From assembly GCA_028023455.1 (NCBI GenBank), contig JAQFVV010006727.1, positions 272,501-336,500 of the forward strand: 64,000 nt of DNA, read 5' to 3'. The translations under genes were made by a program, and so were the position numbers. The DNA is from Epiperipatus broadwayi. Taxonomy: Eukaryota > Onychophora > Udeonychophora > Euonychophora > Peripatidae. This document shows positions 10,320-23,329 of the stretch, piece after piece. How positions within the stretch are numbered: the stretch's first letter is position 1; each line of letters opens with the position of its first letter. The notes beneath the pieces are model-generated. The model was not told where the DNA came from, searched no databases, and saw only the letters and a program-made list of their open reading frames with translations.

Positions 10320-11065
10320 AAGAAATCAGAATAAAGTTAAGGTTTTTATTAAAAGAAAAGAGTAAGGACCATAGAAGACTAATTACTTATAGACCTATTG
10401 CTATAATCATCAGTGATATATATAAATCTAATTCAAAAGCAGTATATAATTTGCCCATACTGAATATTTCCTATATACTTAGAAGGATTTCATAGGTGTA
10501 AAGTATTTGATATGGATAAAGTAAATATGAAAAAGGGTTAAACAAATAAAAAAAATAATATAGTGGAAGAGATGTTGAAAGAGTTTAAACTTGATGGATG
10601 TATAAGAGATATAGTTTTTATAAATATAGGTGAGACTTATGATATATTAAATAGAAACAAACAGTGGATTTGATGGCAAATTTGAAAATGAATTAAACAT
10701 TAATGAACCTAATTGAATTTATTGTGACAATAACTATTACATTAATCACTTATGCAATACAGCCCAAGTTAAAAATGAGGTTGCATTAGAGCAAGAGTGT
10801 TGTTCAGTCTTACTGATTTTTTTTCATATATTTAACAAGAGAGTTGCCAATAGAGAAATTAAAAAGAGGTATAAAGTTGCTGTTGATGTATGAAAAGGGA
10901 GTATGTGTAATACCAGATCTTTTCATTGATTATGATATTTTCTTGTGTGCAAAATGTAGGGGGAAAATATGGAAATATGTCTAGAGACTTGGACAAAGGT
11001 GATTATAAAAAGTGGGGTTTAAATTTAGTGAAGAAAAGTAAAAACTAATGATAATTAATACTGGA
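10320..11065 (+). pseudogene. Decayed LINE reverse transcriptase fragment
   Basis: Broken frames give residues in the order expected for a non-LTR reverse transcriptase. 10360-10440 encodes TYRPIAI-ISDIYKSNSK, like the NYRPISLLSxIYK motif. A weak FDMDKV at about 10507 sits where the first catalytic aspartate segment belongs. 10560-10625 reads EEMLKEFKLDGCIRDIVF. 10915-10945 reads FIDYDIFLCAK where FADDIVLxA is expected. 11005-11040 reads KKWGLNLVKKSK, like the conserved WGLxxNxxKTK segment. There are many stops and indels, and the catalytic FADD is not preserved. It resembles the RTE LINE at 33-36 kb but is too worn to place in a clade. No endonuclease part was recognised upstream. Confidence 0.5.
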
Positions 11066-11371
11066 AAAGGAAAAGCATTTCTTATAGGAATAAAATTCGA
11101 ATGCTACTTGGGAATCATTTTGAATAACTAAAAAAAATATATGAATGATTGAAAAGTGAAATTGACAAATGATGTAAATTAAAAAAGGGGGATTCATAAT
11201 CTCATCAATATTATTGTATTTTCTACAAAGAATTCAAAGGAAAATACAAAGACATACTTTGGATAGAGATATGTGGGTGATAAATGAGATAACTCAAGGA
11301 AAAATTGGACGTTTAAGCTTTTGCATGAAAAAAACAACAACCTGAAAATATTTGATAGATAGAAATTTACA

Positions 11372-11570
11372 CAGAGGCAAAACTCTCCATATAGTAGCAC
11401 CATTCAGTGCAAGCCACATCAATGGGTGCATGAAGATTTGTGCATAAAATCCCTATCTAGGGCCTACTCATCCAATATCCCCAGACTAGTTTCTAGCTTG
11501 TGGCTTTCATAAATGAGGAGCCTTGGATCTGAAAATAAAGAATGGTGGTCATGTAATGTTTAGATAGAAA
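11372..11570 (-). mobile_element. F1 hammerhead-repeat copy E, partial
   Basis: It begins GAGGCAAAACTCTCCATATA, continues with the F1 order (CATAAAATCCCTATCT, CCTACTCATCCAATATCC) and ends near CATGTAATGTTTAG, a variant of GTGATGTTTAGTGG. Part of the unit is missing, so the right end is a rearranged junction. Confidence 0.7.
11470..11528 (-). pseudogene. Decayed hammerhead ribozyme of F1 copy E
   Basis: On the minus strand the outer helix I (ATCCAA/TTGGAT), inner helix I and GAAACTAGTC are intact. The CTGACGA box has become TTTATGA and helix II is weakened (AGCCACAAGCTA). It is expected to be inactive. Confidence 0.65.
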
Positions 11571-14230
11571 TTTAAGAATTGTAAATGAATAACCAAAATT
11601 AATTTAATAAATAAGTATTTGAGTAAAGGACAAGTAAAATGGATGAGAATGTCCTAATAAGATATCCCAAAGAAATTTGCAAAAATTTAATAACAGCATG
11701 TTATGAAAATTGTTGAATGTTATAATTGCAAAGATTGGAACAGCAAAATAGTTTTCCCAATAAAAGCTGACAATTGGAGATTAAATAATTTAAATATATA
11801 TAAACAAGTAAAATATTGGATATGATTCATTTTGTGATAATAGTAACAGAGTACTTTTTTTTTATTTTTAAAAACTTGAACAGGATTTTTAGCAACAAAA
11901 GAGTATATGCATAAATGAAAAAAATTATGAAATTTAGTATGTGAACTGTGAAAATTTTATGCACTTATTAATATCATGTAAACATGTTCAAAAACAAATG
12001 ATGCAAATAATGAAGTTATGAAAAAATAAGTATTAATTAGACAGAATGTGAATATTTGGCTTTTATATTGAAGTTGAATAATGACAAGGGCAATCTTAGA
12101 ATTACTGAATATACAAAAGTGATGTTATGAAGATGAAAGAGAATAAAAATACCTATAAGGTTCTGGATATTGGGCAGGATATGAAATAACAAAAGGAAAA
12201 TTTAATAGCTAACAAGATTTTTGATTTTTGTCTGAGAGAACTCTGACCTTAATAAAAATGTAATGTTATATCATATTTCATCAAGGAAGGTTTTATAATA
12301 TACAAAGTTAATAGATAGAGTATTTATTTCCATGTATCATATTTATCAGTGACAAATTGTGACTTTTTTAGAAATGGAAACACACTACATAATCTTTTTT
12401 TTAATAATGCTTTTATTTTATTTTATTTGCCACAACAATTTTTATTTATTTTTCATTCATAGTTTAAAATTTCAAATAAAACAATATAATCATGTCAAAC
12501 AAAATCTGCTTTATTTCATTAGTTAATTAATACAGTATATTATCTTATAATTGAATTCTGAAATTATTAATTTTTATATTTTAATTCAATCCTCCATTCT
12601 TCCTTAACAAAATGATATATTATTGACCTATACTATTCACCCACAATAATTTACAGTTGTGGCAAGGGTGGCTGATAGACAGAATAAATATAACACTAAA
12701 ATTAATAACTATTGAGGTTTATTCCTACAAGCTACATATGAATTAAATTACACTAACACTATTATAACTTATAATGTAATATAATCATTTACATAATCCG
12801 GCATTACGGCATATAAAATAATAATAAGGTGATGGCTTACATTCCACTTTGGCACCTTCAGTGGTGGAGATCACTGGGTCATGAAGTCCATCTAGAAATA
12901 CAGTGTATTTTTATTTTACTTGCCACAACAATTTTTATGTAATAGCTAGACAAATCTGGAACTCTTTTATCTGTTAAACAGGTCATGATTAATTCAAATA
13001 TAAATAATACATTATAAATATATTTTTATCTTCTAAATGCTTTTAACATTCTTAAGTTTTAACTGTAAATTAGATTTTAGTATTGTTTGAACTTCTTATA
13101 ATCAACCAATAATGCGTTGATCAAACTCATTCTTTGCCTATATAAAAACAATTCAACTGTTGGCAAAAAAGTTGAAAGTGAATTATTTAAACTGAATTTT
13201 AATTAAAGCTTTTGAAATTTTTCGTGAATTTTCCTATGGAAACCTTCATTCCGTTCAATACATGGATTCTTCATCCCTAATTTTTATATAAGAAAAGGGA
13301 TAAATTGTAATAAATCTATTATAGGCACACAATGAGGAGTGAGAGAATATAATAGAGAAAAAGAAATACTTATGAAAACAAATATGAATAAAAAAATAAT
13401 TTGAATTTATATAAGAAGAAAAATTATATAAAATATGAAAGATAGTATGTTAACATTAAGATTTTTTTTCTTATTTAGTACAAAGAAAGAAATTTTAGAT
13501 ACCAGGGAAAGGTGAAAAAATAAAAAGGGGTTGGATTGCAGGCCTAATTTATGTAAAAATGGAGATTATTGAACATTTATTTTTGTTATTGTAGAATGTT
13601 AAAAGAAGCATAAAACATATGGAGATAGCACAACTTAAAAATCAAAGAAAGGAAAAGAGATTTTATGACTTTGGGCAGTATAAGGACAGAATAATAGTAC
13701 TAATCAATGATTTCCATTAAAATATGACAGAAGAAAAAATGAATCAGAACTGAAAAAATAATTGGGTAATAAAAAATAAGTAACATCAATTTATTGTGGT
13801 ATGTAAGGGTTTTAGAAGGAAGAAGTATTTGGCTAATAGGATTTCAGAGAACTGCATTTCAGGAAAGCCATTTTACATGACATATCTTCAGGATATATCA
13901 ATAAAAATAATGTGTAACAATTAAATCAATAATCAATGGTATAGTTAGAATTTTTTAGACCTCTGACTTTAATCTTATGGCCTATACCCTAGTAGAAGTT
14001 GTGATGGTCTTGGGCTCAATGTGATTCAATCATGGCTATCTGTTGAGGTTGTTCAATGGTTCACATTTACAGGATGGTAAAATCTTAAACTAATGTGAAT
14101 GTTAATTGATTTTTAATTTTAAATAAAAGAACCTAAAAATCAATTTAAAGAAAAACAAATTACTCTGTTTCGATGAGAAGGTACTCAGAGCTCTTATATA
14201 TTCTTATATTTTCTCCTTTACTTTTTTTTG
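11571..14230. other. AT-rich stretch, one possible short MITE
   Basis: No gene was recognised. An 11-bp inverted pair, GTTGTGGCAAG (12656-12666) and CTTGCCACAAC (12919-12929), bounds about 274 bp. TTGCCACAACAATTTTTAT also occurs at 12426-12444, so the right border is repeated. This could be a small DNA element, but no target duplication was found. Confidence 0.35.
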
Positions 14231-14314
14231 CATTCCTTCATATATATATATATATTACTTATAATCAGTCTCCATTCCTTCATATATATATATATATTAC
14301 TTATAATCAGTCTC
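14231..14314 (+). repeat. Exact 42-bp tandem duplication
   Basis: The unit starts CATTCCTTCATATATATA and ends ATAATCAGTCTC. It is present twice in a row without visible mismatch, so the duplication is recent or slippage-prone. It abuts the left arm of the F3 foldback. Confidence 0.85.
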
Positions 14315-14515
14315 CACATATACACTTTAATGCAAATTTTTTAATATAATTCCTTTAATTTCCTAACAGTTTTAACTGCCATGCAGTCTTCATCAGAACA
14401 CTTGCAGAACCTTCCTTTTCCTATGCAAGTGCTCTGATGAAGACTGCATGACAGTCAAAACTGTTAGGAAATTAAAGGAATTATATAAAAATTGCATTAA
14501 AGTGTATATGTGGAG
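14312..14515. repeat. F3 foldback element, second copy
   Basis: Arms of about 92 bp begin CTCCACATATACACTTTAAT and end AGCACTTGCA, with a spacer of about 17 bp. Both arms contain CTGATGA, then a GACTG/CAGTC-type hairpin with loop CATGA or CATGG, then AAAAC-TGTTAGG. The order matches the 1033-1234 palindrome, but the GAAA box has become AAAA. The 10 bases outside CTGATGA (TGCAAGTGCT) are kept here, unlike at 1133. Confidence 0.75.
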
Positions 14516-16140
14516 CTCTTATACAGCTTTGGCTTTTATTGAAATCATAAATAGGGAAATGTAACTTTATACATTAGGGAATGTTTACTGTCCAAAAAAA
14601 AAAATCTCCCCTAGCAACAACATTTATTTTTTGTTGTTTATATGTAATTATGAGTTAAATTTTAATATTTGAAACAATATATTCTTTATTGAATTTTATC
14701 TTATTAGTAGATATTTAGTAGAGAATACTTTCATTAGAATATATTTATTTAGCCTGAAAGCTAAATGAAATCTTTTGTTTTATTTACTTATTCCTGTTCA
14801 TTTTTTTTTTTTTGTTTACTTGCAAAACTGATAGATTGTTTGAAAGATTATTTTATTTTTAAACTTACATTTTCAATGAATATTTTTAAAAATGAAAAGA
14901 TTTCAGGGAGAGTAAGTTTTTTCACAAAAAATAAAAAGCATGAAAAATGTAGACTCAGGAGCTCATATGTATGGCCTTGGTTTTGCTTCATGATAGCTAC
15001 ACTACTGCTAATCCTAACTAATTAAATAGTAAATGTAAATATTTCACATTACTTTCATTCTTTTCTATATATTATGATTAAAAGTGGAGGACGGGGCAAG
15101 GGGAAGAAGGGAGAAGGAGGGGGAGAAAGAGAGCTAGGGTTAAATTCATAATGAACTAATTGAAAATATTTCCATATGCTGATACATAAAGGAAAAAATA
15201 ACAAAGGATTTTAAAAAAAGTACAATATTGTGCAATGTTTGAGTCAGACTTTATTCAATGAGAATATTCTTTTTTAAAAAAAAAAGACATTAAGTAATTG
15301 AAATCGATAATGATGAGCATACAATGACAGTAAATTAAAGTGGTTAGGTAAAAGGATTAAAATAATAGAAAAAAACAACAACAAAGGAATTAAATAAATA
15401 GCTGGATTATAGCAATATTTGTGTTGATAGTAGAGAGAAAAGTTAGAAGGAGATAAGGATAATATATTAATAAATAAATAATAATAGTGAAAAAACAAAA
15501 CAAATAAAACAAACAGTTGGAAGTAAATGTTTAGAAGAACAAAGACAAAAATAAAATGCTTGTAAAAAGAATATATGGAAATCAAAGAAGTATATGATAG
15601 AGAAGCAAAAAAAAGTTCTGAGTCAGTAAACATATCCACCAATAAAAATCAAGAATCACAAGATAAGGAAAGTCAAAAGTAACAAAGGCATAAGATAAAA
15701 AAAAAAATTTAGCAATGATAATAATAGAAACAATACTCCATTCATTAAAAAAATAATAATTATAATGATAGTGGAGAAAATAAAGGATAATAAAAAAATG
15801 GTCAAGCAATGATTATATATAAAAAAAGGCAAACAATGATGCTAAAAATTGAAAAGAATAACCAAATAAAGCCAAATGCACTGAAGAATTAAATTAGATG
15901 CAAAATTGGAGATTAAAATAATGCTAAATGAACTGATGTAATAAATAAAAGATATGAAATTGGAGAACTGTCATATTTGAAAAATTGTAATAAAAAAGAG
16001 ATGAAAAATATGGACAAAAAAAATTAAAAGAAGATTTAATCAAAGAAGCTGAAAAGGTTGGAAAAGATTAGGCCACAAGTTAAAAATTAACTCATCAAAA
16101 ACAAAAAAGCATCTGCAAGGTGTGAAAAAATACAGACAAG
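14516..16140. other. Purine-rich, AT-rich stretch
   Basis: From about 15060 to 16130 the plus strand is strongly A/G rich, including a GGGGAAGAAGGG-type tract near 15100. Frames at 14765-15025 (plus) and 15274-15809 (minus) are low-complexity and match no family I know. Confidence 0.45.
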
Positions 16141-16149
16141 ATAATAGTA

Positions 16150-16870
16150 ATAACTGTTTTTAAATAATTGAAGATTCCAGGAATAGCAATCCCAAGTTTT
16201 GAAATATTTCCTCTTCAACATTTTTTTTTACACCCAATAATCAATCATTTCCAAGTCATTTCTTGAATCAACAAACTTTTGTTCCTTAGAGAATTGAATT
16301 GGCAATTAATTAATTGCAGTTCTATATCACCCAAATTCAAACATTCAAAAATTTTCAAATTTAATTTATCTGCCAATGTTGTTTCTGAATATAAAGCAAA
16401 TTTTGATGTTTCTTCAAACTACCTCAATTGCTTAAATCTGGAAGAAAATTCATTTACTATCAACTGAATTACAAACACTTATCCCAATTTATCTTGATTG
16501 AGATTCTATGTCCAATCAAATTCTTGATCTAGCTTTGAATGTTTTGTTTGATTAAATCAAATAAGACAATGATTATTTTTATTAAAAGTGTGCAGTTTAA
16601 TAGTTAATTCATTTATGTGGAAAATCAGTAAAAGCATTAATTTCAAAAGCCATTTGATGTCTATTAATCGATGGTAGTATTCTATAATATCCTTATTATG
16701 TAAAAAAAAAAAAGTCTCACTTCCTCTAAACACTCAAAAAATCTTTTAAGAACTTTTCCGTGACTTAACCAGCGAACACTCTTGTACATATATAAACCAT
16801 TGTGTGATACGTTTACCTCATTTAACAATTCCAGGAATTTTCATTTATTTAAAATGCTTGCAAATGTCAA
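16150..16870 (-). pseudogene. hAT transposase fragment, BED-finger type
   Basis: The minus-strand translation matches the central part of the hAT gene at 47.6-49.4 kb in the same order. Examples are FKQLR*FEETSKFALYSE against FRQFSKTSKFIVYPD, then ELQLINCQFNSLRNKS, then a KFVDSRNDLEMIDYW-like stretch in another frame. 16600-16860 also follows 48340-48540 at the nucleotide level (AAACACTCAAAAAATCTTTTA against AAACACTCAACAAATCTTTGA). It lacks both the N-terminal finger and the C-terminal dimerisation end, and has stops and frameshifts. No terminal repeats were found. It is an old fragment of a related, not identical, element. Confidence 0.6.
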
Positions 16871-17459
16871 ATCGATTTTATTATAAAGTTCATATTTTTT
16901 AATATTTTGAAACTAATCTTAGCATATAAAACCTTCTGATATATAATATAATCAAAATACAGAAATGTGAGTTTAATATGTTTACTATATGAATTGACAA
17001 ATCCATTCCCAGTGCAATCATAGAAAATTTTTTATTATCTAAAATATTAAAAGAAACATTTTTTTTTTTTTATTTTTAATTTTTTTCCAAAGTAAAATAA
17101 TAATTATCCCATAATAATATATCCCGCAAAAATTCTCCCTCCATCCCTTAAAAAATAAAAAAATTGAGCATTGTAACACCTGCAGCAATAAGAATAAATA
17201 GCCTCATTATTTTTTACAGATTTTCTGACACACAAAAAATGGTATTTACATTTCTACTGACAACATGTGGAAATGTAACATGTTTTTATTACTATTCTAT
17301 CATTTTCCACCATTACTGATGCACTAGAATAATTTTTTTTTCGAAATTTAACTAATTTTCTTTGACCACTAGCCTCTCTTGACGAAATCATAACAAAAAA
17401 CTTCCTTATTTTATCAATTTATCTCACATGTAGCCTCTTTCTCATTTACCATCTCTTGG

Positions 17460-19920
17460 AATCCAATATGAAACTTCAGCAATATATCCAGCCAAGTTCC
17501 ATTTCAATCTCTTCTTTCAATAATGTCACCAATATCTATTTGTTCTCTCACTCATGTATTTGATTTTTGATCTCTTATTATTACCTCCAATATACATATC
17601 TCTATACTTTGTTGAGTGCTCTGAAGTCTCTACTAATTCTCTTCTTAGAAAAATCCAAGTATCAGATCCATAAATTAAAAACGATAATAGACATATATTA
17701 AAAACTTGCCTTTTCAAACAGATAAGCATATTTTCTTTTAGAATTAAGTTATTTTTGCCAAAAGCATTCTATCCAAATTTAATTCAGTAATTGATATCAT
17801 CCATTATATTTCCATGTCTATTAATAATCTGATCATGATATTTGTAGTTGTTAACTTCTTCTAATTCATGATTATTAATTTTCTATTTTCTTCTTCTGTC
17901 AGAATCCTTTAAACATTACTTTCATATCATAATTCATCTAAGCGTTGCCTGGGGCTCTGAAGCATTATTTAGAAATACAATTACATCATTGGCAAAATCT
18001 GGGAATAACTTATATATTCTCCACTTACTTTTATGCCTCTAGCTTCCTATTTTAATCCACAAAATATGTCTTATAAAACTGCCTATAAAAAGTTTTGGAG
18101 ATATGGAATCACCCCATCATATACTGCTCTTAGTGTTAAACGTAGTATCACTATGTAATATAATCATTGTTAATTCATTTTGATAAATATTTTTCAGAAT
18201 ATAAACTTGAGTATATATCTTGATGATCAAAAAAAAAGTCTTAATCACTTAAGAAATTCTTATAGAATCAAATACTTTTTCATAATCTACAAATACAAAA
18301 CATGATGGCAATTCATTTTTATTGGTCAGTTCTATTTTCTCAATACTTGGATGTAATGTAATCTATTGTGCTAAAATAATTTTTAAATTCAGCATGTTCT
18401 TTTGAAAAGTTAGAATCCAAAGTTTGCTGCAGACGAATTGTAATAATTTTGGTAAAGATTTTGTATAAAACTGATAAAAGACAAATAAGTTTGAAATTGC
18501 TAATATCTTCTTTATAACATTTTTTATATATCAATATTATAACTGCATTCTTACTATTATCTGGTGACACTTAGATATTTGGTATATAACTTTGCAATGA
18601 TTTTTTTGTTTCTAAACCTATTTCTTTTAAAATATCAATAATAATTACATCACTTCATGAAGCTTTTTCTTTTTTCATAGATTTAATTGAATATCCCACC
18701 TCCTCATTTAAAATACTTAACATTTTAGAAAATATAATAAATGTAGAGAATACTTTTGTGTTCTTTATTACCGCACCATTTCTGGTAGCTTGCTTCCACA
18801 TGGTTTATATTTTTATTTTTAGTAATAGTTCCACCTTGTTGCTGAAACAATTTTCCTTTGAATATAAAGATGTTTATTGTTTAATCCTTTGGAACATGTA
18901 TTTTTTTTTATACTTTTCCTTTTCAACTATCAATTATATTTTCTTATATCATTATTAATTCTTTTTAATACCATTTTACCAAATTCTAGATATTCAATTC
19001 TTAATGGGTTTTTTTTAAAAAAATAAATAAATCATGTATTGATACATTTTCAAACTCAGTAAAAAATTTACTGGTAAATTGCTCCTTTCTGGAACCAGCT
19101 ATCTTTCTTGCAGTTCTCAATAAAGTTGCACTTTCCTTCTTATTAATTTCAATCAAATCTGAACCATCTTCAAAGTTTCTTAATATCTTAGAACAATTTA
19201 CAAGTTCTATTTTAAATTCACTACATTATTTATGAAGATTAGGAATATCAATTCTTAAAAATACCTTTCTTAATAGTTTTGTTTTTCTTGTTTTGCATTA
19301 ACTTATCCCATTATTCAATGATTACTTGCTATATTGATTTGATTAAAAACATAAAAATATAATTCAATTCTACTGAACTTCATTTGGATACTTCTATGTC
19401 CATTTCTATTTAGCATTTTTCTTAAAGAAAAAAATTATAATGTAGTTTTTCTTTTTCTGTGAATTCTACAAGTTTGTGTTCCCTCTTATTTCCATTGCCA
19501 TAACCAAATTTACATACAGTACTTTCAATTGCTAACCAATGCTAACATTAAAGACTCATTTGACAATTTTAAAATGTTTGCTCTGATCAAATGCATTTTG
19601 TACAGTCTATACTTATTTATTATAAAGAAATTGTTAGCATCTTTGGCATCTTTCAATAGGTTGAATAAGTAATAATTGTCACTCTATATCAAATGTACCA
19701 TGAATCTCCACAATACTGTTCTTCCATTTTTTCTTTACAATGAATCTTTCTCAAGTTGTATTTCCAACATTTGTGCCTTTGTAGTAAAGTCCATATTAAT
19801 TTTTAAAATCAATTGACAATTCGTCTTCTAACTTTATAGAGATCCATTTAATATTAAACATTTCCTCTTCCAACTCTTGCAAACTTCCTGCACCTGAAAG
19901 AAATCTGAAGTTATATGTAT
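17460..19920 (-). pseudogene. RTE-type LINE, endonuclease-reverse transcriptase relic
   Basis: A non-LTR retrotransposon of the kind annotated as endonuclease-reverse transcriptase or craniofacial development protein 2-like, read from 19920 down to 17460. The endonuclease part shows TYNFRFLSGAGSLQELEEEM (about 19900) and FGYGNGNKREHKLVEF (about 19470). The reverse transcriptase part shows a NFKLICLLSVLYKIFTKII segment (18340-18570), FVDYEKVFDSI with the first catalytic aspartate (about 18270), GDSISPKLF (about 18105), and FANDVIVF where FADDIVLF is expected (about 17990). The C-terminal part shows KRQVFNICLLSFLIYGSDTW (17526-17729). Stops and frameshifts break it throughout, and one catalytic aspartate is Asn. 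It is colinear with the copy at 33-36 kb, which confirms the family. Confidence 0.75.
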
Positions 19921-22900
19921 CTAAATAAAAGATCACCATTGAAAGGCTGCAATTTGGCTCCCAACCACTGTCTTGGTTGGAGATTGAATCTATCCATACA
20001 TTATATTTATGAATCCATATAACATAATAAAATGTGTTATTGTTATATACATAAAAAATTATCTTCTACAGCTAATTTTCAGTTAAGTTGGTCTAGTTCT
20101 TAATATTTACTGTTACGACTTAATATCAATAATCAGTATTATCATCTACCCTCAACTTTAAGCTATTGTCAGAAATATTAATAAGGAGTCATTAACAGAA
20201 TTATAGCCAATGATATATTAATTATCATCAAAAGATCTTCCATTACAGCTTGTAAAACATTCATTATTTCACTACCTAAATATGCCTATCACTAAAGGAG
20301 ACCCTTTATCCTAGCATAAGAAAAGTGATTTTTAAATGCGTGATCAGAAACATAAACAGCACCCACAAAAGCTTTTTAAATGATATTCACAGGAATAAAT
20401 ATGAAATAATGTCTTTCTGCATTGATAATAAAATCTTCTATTATGTAAATGTTACTTTAATGTTGAATATAAATGAATATCACCAAATAATCACTTGCTC
20501 CAATGAATATATTGTGAGAGTCAACAATTAAATCATCATATCTGCATAAGTGAAATAACATAAAGTTTAGAAAATCAACAAAGATTAATAAAATAAATAG
20601 AACTAAAGATATTAATATTATGTATTTTTTACAGGTAAAATAATAAAAAAACTTAGATGAATATAAACAATGTATGTATTGAAATTAAACTGAGAGAGTG
20701 CAAACCTCTCAAGCGCTTAGCCAATCAGATCATAAATACTGAGACAGAGAATTTAACCATCTGCGTTTTGTAAAATAAATATTATTTACAATGTATGTAT
20801 GTATCCCATATACATTACAAAAAGCATTTACAGAGATGAATGAATACAGTAATCAGTATGTTAATTCATAATAATTTTTCATACCCAAGTTGGAACAAGA
20901 GGTGTTGACTGCTATTAAACAAATGTAAATATATTTATATTTTATTTTTTAAATGTCTATCGGCAGATAGTATTGAATGAAAAGTACAATAGTTTGATTA
21001 TGGAGGAAATGATATATTATTTGTAAATAACAAGACATTTACCACGTAAAATAAAATTTAATTTGTGTGATTGCATATTTTCTAATGAAACAAACAAAAG
21101 TTAAAACTTAAATTAATAAATGCTTAAAATATATACTTTTGTAAAAACTATTATTAAACATGAAAAAAAACAAACAACTAAACAAATCAACATCTTTTAA
21201 CAAATGATGTAACTAACTGCCTTTGAAAATAATAATACTAATTTTCAGACAATTGTTATAAAAAAATTGGACAAAAGTTGTTGAATAATTGAGTAGACTA
21301 CTGAAGTTGAGTCAAACTGATGGTCTGAAATTTTAACAAACTAGAAGTAAATAAGAATTCCTAAAGTAATGATCATAAAATTATCAGCTGATATTAACAT
21401 TTGATATGATAATGATGACAGAAAAAACATTAACTTAACCTTAGAAAAATATTTTTCAGCACATTCCTCAACCAAAACTAAAAACATCTAACATTTTGAG
21501 AGCAAGATAACTCATTTACATAGTTAAGTAGATCTGACACCAAGTCCATCTCTGTTTTATTCTATCTGCATGGTCTGATCTATATTTTGGCTTGAAATAT
21601 TAATACCAACAACTGTATATGGCATTCTCATTTGCTTCTAAAGTACATCTTTTGAAGTATCCTACTCTAAAATCATCTATTATAAAATTTCCAAATAATT
21701 GATAGTGAAAATATTTTATATGTTCTGAGAAGTTTAATTTCTATAAATTTAATAATGATTTCATCTATTTTTACCAACAAAGATTCAAACTCTTTTAATA
21801 CTTAATACCCAAAACTACCCCCATCTTTTTTTATTTTTTTTTTAGAAATGCAAATGCTCATTCTTATCCAAAGTTTGCACTTTTTAAATTCATATCAATT
21901 ATAAAAACTGTAAAATCAGCCATTGGATAAAGAATAAATTGACTAGAATATGTAGTTAATAAACGTTTTCTATCCAGAGAGAGAGAGAGAGAGAGAAATA
22001 CCTTTCATCAACAGAATAACATAATTTTTTTATATATTAATTTTATTTTAATAAAACAAATATCTCATAGCTTTTGCTTTCAATTGCTCTTTTTTTTTAA
22101 AAAAGATAATTTCTAATTGAGGATATGAGTGTAATATTTATATTTCATTTGCATTTTCTTTTAATCACTTATAGTTTTAAGATTAAAATGCAAGTACAGC
22201 ACTTTTTCAAAAAATGCATAGAGTCGAAAGTGCACTCCACAATCTGAATATGATCATAATATATTATTAGATAAGATGAACTAAATTTGACAAAAACGAC
22301 AACAGCACTTCCTCCTTTTTAAATAATTCAAACATTTTTTTCAGTGTATGTGTGACAGCTTGAATATATATTATAATTGCGCATTACAAAATTGTTTTAT
22401 TTAATAAATTTTCATTTCATAAAACAGTAAAATCTTTTATCTGGTTGTTTTACAAGTGCTCAAACATGTTCTGGCAAAAGCATTTCGAATCTAGGTTTTG
22501 TAAATGAAGATCCCATAATTCCTTTTTCCAAGAGAATTTTTAAAATCAAAACTATTTTCCAGTTTTTCTGCTATCCATCTGGAAAGGTATTTTTGTGGCT
22601 GCAACTCCCTACGTTCCCCTGATAAAGGCTCAAAGTTAGCATATAAACAATTATTATACCTATCATTAATCACAAGCACTTTATGCATGAATAAATCCAA
22701 ACACACTCACATCTATACATATACAGACACGAAAAAAAAAAAAACCTTGTTAAATACCAACAAACTAATAGTACTAGTACTTGTCAAACTTGAATAAGAA
22801 GAGTTGAGAAGATTTTACGTTTTGGAAAAAAAAAATCGTCACATTTTCTTCTTCAATGCTTTTTATCCTAGAAATAAGATATAAAACTGTTAAGCAGCTT

Positions 22901-23325
22901 TACCAACTGAAGCAGAACTAATCAAACTCTTGCTCCTATCCTTCAACCTAAGAGTCTCAACATTTGTCAAATTATTTCTTTGCTTTCTTAAATTTTTTCT
23001 TTTTATGAGAAACGCTATGTCTCTATCTGTGAGTGTGCATATATATACTTGAATCACATTAACAGCTATCCTTCTTGCTATAATTATTAGTACAGCAGAT
23101 AATAAACTATCCAATAAAAACCCTCACAAGTTTCACAGATTTTAATGTTTTAGCTACAGATACTATCTTCTATCCCAAAGTAGTTATTAGTTTTTAAAAA
23201 ATGCAAAATATAATACTAAAAGAAAAGATAGATTCAATTGACAACCAGTTTCCCAGAAGTTCAAAAGTGAATTTTCATAAAAATACACAATAAAATATCA
23301 AATGACATTGAAAAAAATATAGGTC
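19921..23325. other. AT-rich stretch with short unknown frames
   Basis: Frames at 20325-20531 (plus), 22491-22706 and 22890-23114 (minus) resemble no family I know. A run of GA dinucleotides lies at 21976-21997. Nothing else is supported. Confidence 0.45.
21976..21997 (+). repeat. (AG)n microsatellite
   Basis: An uninterrupted run of about 11 AG dinucleotides. Confidence 0.9.
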
Positions 23326-23329
23326 TACC

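Noticed and set aside
15274-15809. Minus-strand frames with apparent membrane-like hydrophobic runs
   Set aside because: Hydrophobicity comes from reading A/G-rich DNA on the opposite strand; no conserved pattern.
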